DNA from: Mesorhizobium comanense
GTDB lineage: Bacteria; Pseudomonadota; Alphaproteobacteria; Rhizobiales; Rhizobiaceae
Length of the DNA: 51,587 nt
Direction of reading: 5' to 3'
Assembly: GCF_005503535.1 (NCBI RefSeq)
Contig: NZ_SCNN01000034.1
Coordinates: forward strand, 1-51,587
A model generated the notes under the pieces. The model did no database searches. It saw only the letters and a program-made list of their open reading frames with translations, and was not told the origin of the DNA. A program made the position numbers and the translations under genes. Positions 34,814 to 43,984 of this stretch are shown in pieces (positions within the stretch are counted from its first letter, which is position 1; every line of letters begins with the position of its first letter).

Positions 34814-36465
34814 ACGAACGACACGCGGTCGAGCAGCAGATGCGAGATCGCGGTGAAGCGCACGCCCTCGACCTTGGAGGAGACGATGCGGCTGTACTGC
34901 GAGAAATATCCGATGATCAGCGGCGTCTCGTCGAGCAACAGCGTCTGGATCTTGCCGGCCGCCAGGCGCTGGGCCTGCAGGTCGCGCGCCTTGCCGTAGT
35001 CGATCAGCAGCGCGTCATAGTCGGGATTGTTGAAATGCGCCGCGTTCCAGGCGCCCGAGCTCTTCAGCGTGGCGTTGAGGAAGATGTCAGGGGTGCCCCG
35101 GTGCCCGAAATCGGTGATGCCGAGATTGGAATCGAGCCAGGGCGAGGAACCGAACGTCGCCGAACCGTAATAGGCGTCCTGCGGCAGCACGTTGAGCTTG
35201 ATGTCGATGCCGGCCTTCCTGGCGAAGTTCTGGATCAGCACCGCGTAGTCGGGAATGTCGTAAGCCCGTTCCGTGGTCAGCGTCACCTGGAAACCGTTCG
35301 GCACGCCGGCCTCGCCGAGCAGGCGCTTGGCCTCCTCGATATCCTGCTTGCGCTGCGGCACGGACGGATCGGCCGACGGGAAGATCGGCGCGAACGGCGT
35401 GTCGTTGCCGACGATGGCGCGGCCCTTGAGCAGGCCCTTCACCACCGCCTCGCGATCGATGGTCAGCGCCAGCGCCCGGCGGATGCGCTTGTCGGTGAAC
35501 GGCGCCTGGTCGGTCCGCAGATGCACCTGGTCGTGCGAGCTTGCCTGCACGCTGAGCAGCTTGAAGTTCGGATTGCCCTCGATCGCCAGCTCCAGGCGCG
35601 TGGTGCTGGGGATGACGTCGAGCTGGCCCGCCTGCAGGGCAAGCACCTGCGCCTGTTCGTCGTCGAAGAACTTGATCTCGACGCGGTCGGGCAGCGCCTT
35701 GTCGCCCCAGTAGTCGGCGTTGCGCACGAAGCTCGCGCCCTGCTTGGGCCGGAAGGATTCGAACTTGAACGGACCGGTGCCGATGAAGTTCTTCTCGAAG
35801 TCGCCGGCATAGTCGGCCGGCAGGATGACGGCGTTGAACACGTCGGACGAGACATAGAACGGGAAATTGCTGTTGGGCTGGTCGAGATCGAAGGCGACCG
35901 TCTCGTCGTCGACCAGCTTGGCGCCGCCCTTCGACAGGATGCCCTTGTAGGCCGACAGCGCCCCCGAGCCGGTGCTCGGATCGACGAGCCGCTCGAAGGT
36001 CGTGACCACGTCCTTGGCGGTGACGGCGCGGCCGTCATGGAACTTCACGCCGGGACGCAGCTTGAAGGTCCAGCGCTTGGCCGTCTCGTCGGCCTCCCAC
36101 GACAAAGCAAGCTTCGGCTGCAACCCGTCCTTCGGGTCGTCGAGGATGAGATATTCACCGACCTGGCTGATGACGCCGATGCTGGCCGGATCGGTGACCG
36201 TCACCGGGTCGATGGCCTTGGTCGGCTGGCCGAGCCCGACGCGCACCGTGCCGCCGGCGGCGCCCGCCGCGCGAGCCGGGCCTGGCGTGAACAACCCTTG
36301 CGAGGCGGCAAAACCGGTGAGACCGAGCAGTGCGGCGTATTTCAAGAGGTCGCGGCGCTTGAGGAAGCCCTGCGCATATTCGTCGACGGCGACATTCCAT
36401 ATGTCGCTGGACGGATTGCGCGAGGACTGGCCGCGCAGGAGGTCGATGTCGGAACGTTTTGTCAT
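34810..36465 (-). CDS. ABC transporter solute-binding protein, family 5, Tat-exported
   Basis: A 551-residue protein with a GAGAG ribosome site. A long N-region leads to a twin-arginine signal (FLKRRDLLKYAALLGLTGFA, residues of about 34-53) with cleavage near PARAAG. This indicates export of a folded protein by the Tat system, less usual for this family. The mature part fits SBP_bac_5: LILDDPKDGLQPKLALSWEA, and the diagnostic YTFKLR-like segment WTFKLRPGVKFHDGRAVTA. Members bind peptides, opines, nickel complexes or glycosides. It lies between the DUF427 gene and the permeases in one operon, so its ligand is probably the substrate of the neighbouring monooxygenase. Confidence 0.92.
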   Translation of the reverse strand: MTKRSDIDLLRGQSSRNPSSDIWNVAVDEYAQGFLKRRDLLKYAALLGLTGFAASQGLFTPGPARAAGAAGGTVRVGLGQPTKAIDPVTVTDPASIGVISQVGEYLILDDPKDGLQPKLALSWEADETAKRWTFKLRPGVKFHDGRAVTAKDVVTTFERLVDPSTGSGALSAYKGILSKGGAKLVDDETVAFDLDQPNSNFPFYVSSDVFNAVILPADYAGDFEKNFIGTGPFKFESFRPKQGASFVRNADYWGDKALPDRVEIKFFDDEQAQVLALQAGQLDVIPSTTRLELAIEGNPNFKLLSVQASSHDQVHLRTDQAPFTDKRIRRALALTIDREAVVKGLLKGRAIVGNDTPFAPIFPSADPSVPQRKQDIEEAKRLLGEAGVPNGFQVTLTTERAYDIPDYAVLIQNFARKAGIDIKLNVLPQDAYYGSATFGSSPWLDSNLGITDFGHRGTPDIFLNATLKSSGAWNAAHFNNPDYDALLIDYGKARDLQAQRLAAGKIQTLLLDETPLIIGYFSQYSRIVSSKVEGVRFTAISHLLLDRVSFV

Positions 36466-36504
36466 TTTTTCTCTCTCATGAATAGAAGGGGAAAGTGGCC
36501 GCCG

Positions 36505-37278
36505 TCAGGTCGGCTGGCCGTCGAGATCGATGCGGTCGACCGCTTGCGGATAGAAGGCGATGAGGCCCTTGATCTTGGCCACTTCGTCGATCGGCTCGCG
36601 GTAGCTCCAGGCGATGTCGGGGCGGATCGAACCGTCCTTCAGGACACCGGACCAGTAGGAGGCAATGCCCTTGTAGGGACATCGCGTCGTGGAATTCGAC
36701 GCCGCCAGCCGATCGAGCCGGATGTCCTCCGCGGGCAGGTAGAAGCGCGTCGGCAAATGGGTCTCGAACAGCAGCACCGGGCGATGACTGTCGGCGACGA
36801 TCTCGCCGTCGAACCAGACCTGCACATGGCTGGTGCTGTGCAGGACATCGATGCGCGCATAGGGGTCGCGGGCGTGGACGAAGACTTCCTCTTCCTCCTC
36901 GAACCATTGGTCGACCGCCTTCCAGGTGAAGGCGATGCGGCCGGCGAGCGGCGCGAGGTTTTCGTCCGGCGGCGCCGTGAACGACCAGGCCGCGTTGGCG
37001 GCGCGCTTGCCGCCGCTGTCGATATCCCAATAGGCGGTCTCGCCGCCCACCGGATGCGGCTCGCGATGCGCGGACGGCTTCAGCGCCGAGGGGTCGACCG
37101 CCGATGGCGGGAAGAAATAGATCGGCAGGAAATGGTTGGAGCGCAGCACCAGCACGTTGCGGCTGTCGGCGATGGTGCGGCCGCCGAATTTGACGCGGAT
37201 GCGCTTGGGGCTGTGGAGCACATTGACGAGGCGCGGAGCGGAGGCTTCGCGGGGCTGGAGGTTCGGCGCGGCGGTCAT
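36505..37278 (-). CDS. Protein with two DUF427 domains
   Basis: A 257-residue protein from ATG 37278, with GAGGA 7 bases upstream. Two DUF427 units are visible. The first (about 20-120) has VRVKFGG-like RIRVKFGGRTIADSRNVLVL and IYFFPPSAVD, and the second (about 145-250) has VQVWFDGEIVADSHRPVLLF and RFYLPAEDIRLD. The sequence TTRCPYKGIASYWSGVLKDG in the second is the conserved CPYKG core; the first has only GGETAYWDI there. DUF427 is a small beta-rich domain of unknown function. It starts 10 bases after the flavin monooxygenase stop, so the two are co-transcribed and may act in one oxidation step. Confidence 0.85.
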   Translation of the reverse strand: MTAAPNLQPREASAPRLVNVLHSPKRIRVKFGGRTIADSRNVLVLRSNHFLPIYFFPPSAVDPSALKPSAHREPHPVGGETAYWDIDSGGKRAANAAWSFTAPPDENLAPLAGRIAFTWKAVDQWFEEEEEVFVHARDPYARIDVLHSTSHVQVWFDGEIVADSHRPVLLFETHLPTRFYLPAEDIRLDRLAASNSTTRCPYKGIASYWSGVLKDGSIRPDIAWSYREPIDEVAKIKGLIAFYPQAVDRIDLDGQPT

Positions 37279-37288
37279 GATCGGGTCC

Positions 37289-38641
37289 TCAGGATACGGC
37301 GCGCGCATTGGCGCGCTGCTCGGCGAAGCGGTTGGCGGGGCGGGCAAGGCCGAAGCGGTCGCGCAATGTGCCCGGCGCATATTCGGTCGGGACCAGGCCT
37401 CGGCGCTGCAATTCCGGCACCACTTGCTCGGCGAAATTCACCCAGTCTTCTGGCAGCAGCGGGAACATCAAATTGAAGCCGTCGCAGGCGCCGGAGACGA
37501 ACCAGTCCTCGAGCTGGTCGGCGATCTGCTTCGGCGTGCCGGCGACCGTCGGCACCGAGCCGCTGTTGGCGAGCTTGCGGGCGATCTCGCGCAAGGTGAG
37601 GTTCTCCCGCGACCATTGCTTGACGCGGTTGAGCGAAGTGCGCCCGCCATTGAACGTGCTCTCGTCCGGCAGCGGCGGCAGCGGCCCGTCCGGCGGATAG
37701 GCGGAAAGATCGATGCCGCTCCAGCTCGACAGCAGGTCGATGCCGACCTGGTCGGGCAGCAGCGTCTGCAGATAGTCCTGCCGCTCACGGCCCTCGGCTT
37801 CCGAAGCGGCAACGATCGGCAGGATGCCGGGCAGGATCTTGAAGCTTTCCGGCCGCCTGCCGTGGCGCGCCAGCCGCTCGTTGATGTCCTGCCGGTACTT
37901 GATGCCGTCTTCCCTGGTGCTGAAGATGGCGAAATGCACGTCGGCCTGCGCGGCGGCGAAGTTCTTGCCGTCCTCCGACGAGCCGGCCTGCACGATCAGC
38001 GGATGGCCCTGCGGCGGCCGCGACACGTTGAGCGGTCCGCGCACCTTGAAATGCTTGCCCTTGTGGTCGATCGGATGGACCTTGTCGGGATCGGCGAAAA
38101 AGCCCGTGTCCTTGTCGATGAGGAGCGCCTCGTCCTCCCAGCTGTCCCACAGCGCCTTGACGATATCGAGGAACTCGCCGGCCCGCTCGTAGCGGAAGGC
38201 GTGCTCGATATTGCCGTCGCGGCCGAAATTGCGCGCCTCCTCGTCCATCGCCGAGGTGACGACGTTCCACGACGCCCTGCCCTTGCTGATATGGTCGAGC
38301 GAGGCGAAGAGGCGGGCCACATTGTAGGGCTCGCTGTAGGAACTCGACGCCGTGGTGATCAGGCCGATATGCCTGGTGACGCCGGCCAGAGCCGACAGCA
38401 GCGTCAGCGGCTCGAGGCGGGCATTGGCGTAGTGCGCGACGCCGCTCTTCACGGAATCCCAGATCGACACGTGATCGGCAACAAAGATGGTGTCGATGCG
38501 CGCCCGCTCCGCCGCTTGGACCAGCTCGCGGTAATAGTCGAAATCGAGCACCTCGCGGCCCGGCGCACGGGGGTGCCGCCAGGCCATGCGATGGTCGCCC
38601 TGCGGATTGAAGAAGAACGCGCTCAGGATCAGGTGCGACAT
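37289..38641 (-). CDS. Flavin-dependent monooxygenase, LLM class (NtaA/SnaA/DszA type)
   Basis: A 450-residue bacterial luciferase-like protein. The N-terminus LSAFFFNPQGDHRMAWRHP and the segments ITTASSSYSEPYNVARLFAS and ISKGRASWNVVTSA (near residues 95-140) are characteristic of the NtaA/SnaA/DszA/SoxA subgroup. It uses reduced FMN from a separate reductase to oxidise a substrate with O2, often cleaving C-N or C-S bonds. PPQGHPLIVQAGSS is the usual flavin-phosphate region. It is the first gene of a five-gene minus-strand operon (monooxygenase, DUF427, binding protein, two permeases), so it likely acts on the imported ligand, perhaps to release nitrogen or sulfur. Confidence 0.92.
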   Translation of the reverse strand: MSHLILSAFFFNPQGDHRMAWRHPRAPGREVLDFDYYRELVQAAERARIDTIFVADHVSIWDSVKSGVAHYANARLEPLTLLSALAGVTRHIGLITTASSSYSEPYNVARLFASLDHISKGRASWNVVTSAMDEEARNFGRDGNIEHAFRYERAGEFLDIVKALWDSWEDEALLIDKDTGFFADPDKVHPIDHKGKHFKVRGPLNVSRPPQGHPLIVQAGSSEDGKNFAAAQADVHFAIFSTREDGIKYRQDINERLARHGRRPESFKILPGILPIVAASEAEGRERQDYLQTLLPDQVGIDLLSSWSGIDLSAYPPDGPLPPLPDESTFNGGRTSLNRVKQWSRENLTLREIARKLANSGSVPTVAGTPKQIADQLEDWFVSGACDGFNLMFPLLPEDWVNFAEQVVPELQRRGLVPTEYAPGTLRDRFGLARPANRFAEQRANARAVS

Positions 38642-38716
38642 CTCGATCTCCCTTTTTCGGTGCGGAAAACCGCCGGCGCGACGGCGTGTGGCCGGCGCCT
38701 GAAAATCTTCCTGTCC

Positions 38717-38745
38717 TTGAAAGTTAGATTGCGCTCAGACTTAAT
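38717..38745 (+). promoter_or_regulatory. Candidate promoter for the double-ATPase gene
   Basis: TTGAAA at 38717-38722 and CTTAAT at 38740-38745 are 17 bases apart, five and four matches to the sigma70 boxes. They lie in an AT-rich part (38715-38782) of the 194-base divergent region between the monooxygenase and ATPase genes. The other strand of this stretch probably also promotes the monooxygenase operon. Confidence 0.3.
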
Positions 38746-38835
38746 TCGAGTAATTTTATAGAGATTGTTCTAATTGAAAGCGGAAGCGATTTCCCAAGAT
38801 CGCGCCGCACGCAGAAAGTGGTTTCCGGTCCTTCC

Positions 38836-40665
38836 ATGTCCTCCTCTTCGCCCATCTCTTCCCCGGTCCTGAACGTTGAGAACCTCACGGTTTCCTACAG
38901 GGGCGCCGGGCGCATCCATCGCGCGGTCGATGACATTTCGCTCCGCATCGGCCAGGGCGAAGCCCTTGGACTGGTTGGCGAATCCGGCTCCGGCAAGAGC
39001 TCCGTGGCGCTGGCGGTGCTGCGCTATCTGCCCAGGCACGCCCGTGTCGAAGCCTCGCAGCTCGCCTTCGAGAACCGCGAGATCCGCGACCTCTCCGCCG
39101 ACCAGTTGCGCCGGCTGCGCGGCGACCGCATCGCCGCCGTCTACCAGCATCCGGGCTCGGCGCTGAACCCGAGCATGACCATCGGCGGCCAGATCACCGA
39201 GACGCTGCTGCGCCATCGCCCCATGCATCATGACGATGCCCATGCGCGCGCGGCACAACTGCTCGCGCGCGTACGCGTCGCCAATCCAGAACGCGTGCTG
39301 CGGCTTTATCCGCACGAATTGTCGGGGGGCATGCAGCAGCGCGCCAACATCGCCATCGCCATCGCGCTCGACCCGGCGCTGCTGGTGATGGACGAGCCGA
39401 CGACGGCGCTCGATGCCAGCGTCCAGTCCGAGATCATCGCCATCCTGGATGATCTGCGCCGCGAACACCGAACCTCGATCCTTCTGATCAGCCACGACAT
39501 CAACCTGATCCGGCGCTCCTGCGACCGGGTGTCGGTGATGCAGTCCGGCGCGATCGTCGAAACCGGCGTGGCGGCGCAAGTGTTCGACAATCCGCGTCAC
39601 GCCTATACGAGGGCGCTGGTCGCCGCGGTCCCGACGCTCGACCGCACCAAGCGCGCCGGCAGGCTGGCCGAGGATGCCAGCCCCGTCGAGACCGCTGCCG
39701 AAGCGCCCGCCATCCACGGCGCGGACGGCGCCTCGACCCGACCGCGCGACATCGCCGTCTGCTGCCGTGGGATAAAACAATCCTTTGGCGGTCAGCCGGT
39801 GCTGCATGGCATCGACCTCGACATCGCCGCCGGCGAGACCTTCGGCCTGATCGGCGAGTCCGGTTCGGGCAAGTCGACGCTGGCCCGCATCGTCACCGGC
39901 CTGCAGCCGCCGACGGCGGGCCGTGTCGAGCTGTTCGGCAAGACCGTGGCGCCGCTGGTGGAGCGGCGCCTGGCGAGCGAGCGGCGCGATGTGCAGATGG
40001 TGTTCCAGTCCCCCGACCGCACGCTGAACCCGCGCCAGCGGATCGGCCGCATTCTCGGCCGTCCGCTGCGGCGGCTGGCCGGCCTGCCGCGCCGTGCGGT
40101 GCCGCAGCGCGTCGGCGATCTGCTGGCTTCCGTGCGCCTCGCCCGCAGCACGTCGGAGCAGAAGCCCGGCACGCTGTCGGGCGGCCAGCGCCAGCGCACG
40201 GCGATTGCGCGTGCCTTCGCCGGCCTGCCGAGGCTGGTGGTGCTGGACGAGCCGACATCAGCGCTCGACGTTTCCGTGCAGGCGACCGTGCTCAACCTGC
40301 TCAACGATCTGCAGAAGAGCAAGGACACCGCCTATCTCTTCATCAGCCATGATCTCAGGGTCGTGCGCTACATGGCCGACCGCATCGGCGTGCTCTATCG
40401 CGGCCGGCTGGTCGAAACCGGCTCATCGGACCAGATTTTCGCCGGTCCCAACCACCCCTACACGCAAATGCTGCTGGAGGCCTCCTCGCATGACGGTCCG
40501 GCCGCGACGGTCGCGGAGGCGTCGCCAGCCATCGAGGTTGGCGCGGACGGCTGCGCCTTCGCCGGCCGCTGCCCGCTGGCTGACGAGGCCTGCCGCGCCG
40601 CCGAGCCCATGACCCGCGAAGTCGCGCCGGGTCATTTCATCGCCTGCTGGAAACGCGCCGGCTAA
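38836..40665 (+). CDS. Peptide/opine-type ABC transporter, fused DppD-DppF ATPase
   Basis: A 609-residue protein from ATG 38836; a GTG at 38818 is possible and neither has a good ribosome site. Two complete ATPase domains are joined. The first has Walker A GESGSGKSS near residue 50, signature LSGGMQQRANIAI, and Walker B LLVMDEPTTALDAS. The second has GESGSGKST near 340, LSGGQRQRTAIARAF, and LVVLDEPTSALDVS. The C-terminal Cys-containing tail (FAGRCPLADEACRAAEP) is the oligopeptide-ATPase C-terminal domain. It would energise the permeases at 32958-34813, though transcribed divergently. It ends 5 bases before the convergent ATPase gene at 40671, leaving no room for a separate terminator. Confidence 0.93.
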   Translation: MSSSSPISSPVLNVENLTVSYRGAGRIHRAVDDISLRIGQGEALGLVGESGSGKSSVALAVLRYLPRHARVEASQLAFENREIRDLSADQLRRLRGDRIAAVYQHPGSALNPSMTIGGQITETLLRHRPMHHDDAHARAAQLLARVRVANPERVLRLYPHELSGGMQQRANIAIAIALDPALLVMDEPTTALDASVQSEIIAILDDLRREHRTSILLISHDINLIRRSCDRVSVMQSGAIVETGVAAQVFDNPRHAYTRALVAAVPTLDRTKRAGRLAEDASPVETAAEAPAIHGADGASTRPRDIAVCCRGIKQSFGGQPVLHGIDLDIAAGETFGLIGESGSGKSTLARIVTGLQPPTAGRVELFGKTVAPLVERRLASERRDVQMVFQSPDRTLNPRQRIGRILGRPLRRLAGLPRRAVPQRVGDLLASVRLARSTSEQKPGTLSGGQRQRTAIARAFAGLPRLVVLDEPTSALDVSVQATVLNLLNDLQKSKDTAYLFISHDLRVVRYMADRIGVLYRGRLVETGSSDQIFAGPNHPYTQMLLEASSHDGPAATVAEASPAIEVGADGCAFAGRCPLADEACRAAEPMTREVAPGHFIACWKRAG

Positions 40666-40670
40666 GCCCC

Positions 40671-41363
40671 CTACCCGCCGAGATAAAGCCGGTGCAATTC
40701 ACCAGGCGACTTCAGCAGCTTCAGGCAGTCGCCGTCATGGACGACACGGCCGCGCCGCATGACGTAGGCGCGGTTGCCGATCGACAGCGCGAGTGCCGCG
40801 AACTGCTCGACCAGCAGCACGGCCAAGCCGTTGTCGGCGAGCTTGCGGACAGCGCTCATCAATCGCGTGACGATGACCGGCGCCAGGCCCGCCGACATCT
40901 CGTCGATCAGAAGCACCTTGGGCCGCGTCAGCAGGGCACGCGCGATGACCAGCATCTGCTGCTCGCCGCCCGACAGCAGGCTTGCCTTGACCGAGCGCCG
41001 CTGCACCAATTCGGGAAACAGCGCATAGGCCTCCGCGATATCAGCCCCCGCATGCAGGCTCACCCGAAGGTTCTCCTCGGTGGTGAGCTGGCGGAACACG
41101 GTGCGGCCCTGCTCGACATGGGCAAGGCCTTCGCGCGAACGCACCCCCGGCCGCGCCTTCTGGATCTCGCGGCCGTCGATTTCGATGGTGCCGCCGGCGA
41201 CCGGGATGATGCCGGACAGGCCCTCGAGCAATGTCGTCTTGCCGGCGCCATTGGCGCCGAGCAAGACGCTGATGGCGCCGCTCTCGACCGCGATGTCGAG
41301 CGAGGACACGACAGGCAGCTCGCTGCGGTTGATCGACAGGTTGGAAACGACGAGCTTGCTCAT
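40671..41363 (-). CDS. Branched-chain amino acid-type ABC transporter ATPase, LivF-like
   Basis: A 230-residue ATP-binding protein, about the usual LivF length. Walker A is GANGAGKTT near residue 36, the signature is LLSGGEQQMLVIARALL, and Walker B is VLLIDEMSAGLAP. The SxGLAP tail after Walker B is typical of LivF. Its ATG overlaps the upstream fused permease-ATPase stop in ATGA. It forms the ATPase pair with the C-terminal half of that fusion. It is the last gene of the long minus-strand operon, and its end nearly abuts the convergent double ATPase. The ligand class is inferred; the amidohydrolase in the operon suggests an amide or amino-acid derivative. Confidence 0.92.
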   Translation of the reverse strand: MSKLVVSNLSINRSELPVVSSLDIAVESGAISVLLGANGAGKTTLLEGLSGIIPVAGGTIEIDGREIQKARPGVRSREGLAHVEQGRTVFRQLTTEENLRVSLHAGADIAEAYALFPELVQRRSVKASLLSGGEQQMLVIARALLTRPKVLLIDEMSAGLAPVIVTRLMSAVRKLADNGLAVLLVEQFAALALSIGNRAYVMRRGRVVHDGDCLKLLKSPGELHRLYLGG

Positions 41364-43078
41364 GCCGCCACGCTCTCTTCCTCGATGCCGAGATAGGCCT
41401 TCTTCACCGAGCCCTGCTCCAGCACCCTGGCCGGCGGGCCAGACGCGATGACACGGCCGAAATCGAGCACCGTCACCTCCGAGCAGACCGCCCGCACCAG
41501 GTCCATGTCGTGCTCGACCAGCAGCACCGCCGAGCCGAACAATTTCGGGATCTCGGCGATGCGCTGCCCCAGCCGCACGCTCTCCTCGTGCGACTGGCCG
41601 GCCGCCGGCTCGTCCAGCAGCACAACCGCCGGCCGGGCTGCCACGACGCCCGCGACATCGAGCAGGCGCCTCGTTCCTGCATCGACCGAGACAACCAGCG
41701 TGTCGGGATCAGGGCAGTCGAGCCAGCTCAGGATCGCCTTCGTCTCGCGCGCCGACAGGCCCTGGGCGGCCAGCGCCAGATAGCCGCCGACGGTGAGTTC
41801 CGGCGCGATGCGGTTGGTCTGCCAGCTGCGACGCACGCCGGCACGGGCGCGCAGATGCGCGGGCATGCCTTCGAGCGGCTTGCCGGCCAGCCTGATGCTG
41901 CCCTCATAGCTGGAAAGGAAGCCGGCGACGGCGTCGATGAAGGTCGACTTGCCCGCGCCGTTCGGCCCGATCAGTCCGGCCACCGTGCCGGCGGCAACGG
42001 TGAGGCTCACATTGTCGAGCGCCACGACGCTGCCATAGCGCACGGTGAGTTTGTCGATGGCCAGCGCCGGTCCGGCCGGACGCTCGATCGACGCCGGCAG
42101 GTCGCTTGCCGGCGCCGAGGCGCCAGCTCTCACGCGCGCCGGCAGCAGCTTGCGCAGTTGCCGGCGGAAGGTTTCGCTCATCGTCTCGCCAGTCGACAAC
42201 GCCTGCGTGGCGCCGATGGCGAACAGCACATTGCCGATGTCCTGCGGCAGGTCGAGCCGGCGCAGGATTTCCGGGAACATTACCACCAAGAGCCCGCCGA
42301 TGATGGCGCCCTCGGCGAAATGCGCGCCGGTCATGACCGCAACTGCGTAGAGCGACAGCGACTGCATCATGCTGAAATTCTCCGACACCAGCGTGCCGAG
42401 ATAGCCGGCCAGCAACCCGCCGGAAACGCCGGCGACGAAGGCCGAGATGGCGAAGGCCGAGAGCTTGGCGGTGGCGATGCTGACGCCATGCGCCGCCGCC
42501 GCGCGTTCGGAGTGCCGCACCGCCAGCCACGAGGCGCCGAGCCGTGAACGGCTGAGGATTTCGAGTGCCACCGCGATGGCTGCGTAGAACAAAAGCACGA
42601 AGACGAAATAGCCTTCGTCGCTGTCGAACAGTTCCGGCCGCGGCACCTGCAGGAAGTCTGTCTGGCCGGGATAGGTCATGGTGGCCAGGATGGTGTCGAA
42701 GGCGGTGGCGAAGGACAGTGTGACGATGGCAAGGTTGATGCCGCGCAGTCTCAGCGCCGGCAGGCCGATGGCGACACCGAGCGGCACCGCCGCCAGACCG
42801 CCAATGAGGATCCAGACGGGCAGCCCGCCCGGCGCCTCGGCAAGGTTGAGGTAGCCGACGGTCCAGGCGCCGACGCCTGCGAACGACATCTGGCAGAGCG
42901 CGATCATGCCGGTACGCCCGGCAACGAGGCCGAGGCTTTGCAGCGCCACGCCGGTGATCAGCACCGAGGTGGCCAGGAACACCCAGTAGGATGGCAGCAG
43001 GCCGAGCCAGGCGACGCCGCCGGCGACAAGCGCCACGGCAATGATGGTGAGCGAGGCTCTCAGATTAGCGCGCTTCAT
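41360..43078 (-). CDS. Fused LivM permease-LivG ATPase with degenerate ABC signature
   Basis: A 572-residue protein from ATG 43078, overlapping the LivH-like stop by 14 bases. Residues of about 1-310 are a LivM-like permease (hydrophobic spans; GLVAGRTGMIALCQMSFAGV near 45). After a linker of about 40 residues comes a LivG-like ATPase with Walker A GPNGAGKSTF near 385 and Walker B VVLLDEPAAGQS near 500. Where LivG has LSxGxxRxLEIARAL, this reads VDAGTRRLLDVAGVV, so the ABC signature Ser is missing. The signature half-site may be silent and the partner LivF would supply the working one. LivM-LivG fusions are known in rhizobia. Export is not implied; this is an importer. Confidence 0.88.
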   Translation of the reverse strand: MKRANLRASLTIIAVALVAGGVAWLGLLPSYWVFLATSVLITGVALQSLGLVAGRTGMIALCQMSFAGVGAWTVGYLNLAEAPGGLPVWILIGGLAAVPLGVAIGLPALRLRGINLAIVTLSFATAFDTILATMTYPGQTDFLQVPRPELFDSDEGYFVFVLLFYAAIAVALEILSRSRLGASWLAVRHSERAAAAHGVSIATAKLSAFAISAFVAGVSGGLLAGYLGTLVSENFSMMQSLSLYAVAVMTGAHFAEGAIIGGLLVVMFPEILRRLDLPQDIGNVLFAIGATQALSTGETMSETFRRQLRKLLPARVRAGASAPASDLPASIERPAGPALAIDKLTVRYGSVVALDNVSLTVAAGTVAGLIGPNGAGKSTFIDAVAGFLSSYEGSIRLAGKPLEGMPAHLRARAGVRRSWQTNRIAPELTVGGYLALAAQGLSARETKAILSWLDCPDPDTLVVSVDAGTRRLLDVAGVVAARPAVVLLDEPAAGQSHEESVRLGQRIAEIPKLFGSAVLLVEHDMDLVRAVCSEVTVLDFGRVIASGPPARVLEQGSVKKAYLGIEEESVAA

Positions 43079-43934
43079 CCCAACGGGCCTCCCGCTGCGA
43101 CCACAGGAGTACGGCAAGCACGACCAGGAACGGAATGGCGCTGCGGTACTGGCTGACGCTGTCGATGGAACTCGCCATGCCCTCGACCAGACCAAGCACG
43201 ATGCCGCCGGCAAGCGTGCGCCAGAAGCTGCGGAACAGGCCGACAAGCGCGGCAGCCAGCGCCGGCACGACCAGCAGGCTGAGCGTCATGAAGTTCGGCG
43301 AGCGCTGCGGCGCGATGATCATCAGCGCGAAGGTGGTGAAAGCGCCGGTCATGCCCCAGACCAGCAGCGACAGAAGCTGGACCCGGATGCCGAGCAGTTC
43401 GGCCGCCATCGGCCGGTCGGCGAGCGCGCGCAGGTTGAGCCCGACCTTGGTTCTGTTGAGGAACAGGTCGGCGAGAACCGTGAACAGCGCTGCCAGCCCG
43501 ATGGTCAGCACCGAGGCGATCGTCACTTCGACGCCGGCCATGCGGAAGGCGGAACCCGGAAACAGCTCCGGCATGTTGTGCGGATGCTGGCCGCCGGTGA
43601 GCCGCAGCCCGATGGCAATGATGCCGACCAGCAGCGCCACGGTGACCGCCGCCTTGGTCGAGGCGCTGGCCTCGCCGAACCAGCGCGTCATGATATAGCC
43701 GATGGCAACGCCCACCAAAGTGCCGGCCGCGATGCCGGCCGCGACCGAAGGCCAGATCGGATATCCGGCCTCGTAGAGCGCGATCAGCACGAAGGTGCCG
43801 GCCGTGCCGATCGCCGCCCCGGTGAAATTGACCACGGCGACCAGCCGGTAAGTGAAGACGGCGCAGACACCGAGCAAGGCATAGGTGCCTCCCGCGGTCA
43901 GCCCCGCCACGGCTGAAGTAAGCAATGCGTTCAT
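43065..43934 (-). CDS. Branched-chain amino acid-type ABC transporter permease, LivH-like
   Basis: A 289-residue inner-membrane protein with about eight spans. The N-terminus LTAGGTYALLGVCAVFTYRL and GAAIGTAGTFVLIALY are typical of LivH. RALADRPMAAELLGIRVQLL near residue 170 is the cytoplasmic coupling loop. It starts after a GGAA-type ribosome site, 149 bases downstream of the binding-protein gene across a nested palindrome, and its end overlaps the next gene. It forms the channel with the permease half of the 41360 fusion. Ligand unknown. Confidence 0.92.
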   Translation of the reverse strand: MNALLTSAVAGLTAGGTYALLGVCAVFTYRLVAVVNFTGAAIGTAGTFVLIALYEAGYPIWPSVAAGIAAGTLVGVAIGYIMTRWFGEASASTKAAVTVALLVGIIAIGLRLTGGQHPHNMPELFPGSAFRMAGVEVTIASVLTIGLAALFTVLADLFLNRTKVGLNLRALADRPMAAELLGIRVQLLSLLVWGMTGAFTTFALMIIAPQRSPNFMTLSLLVVPALAAALVGLFRSFWRTLAGGIVLGLVEGMASSIDSVSQYRSAIPFLVVLAVLLWSQREARWDEAR

Positions 43935-43984
43935 ATGGGTTCCAGTTGGGACAAATGGCAGTCTTCGAGCCGGCTGTTGCCGAG

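Noticed and set aside
34840..37476. 878-codon plus-strand open frame opposite the ABC binding protein and DUF427 genes
   Set aside because: The minus-strand genes carry clear motifs and starts; this frame has none.
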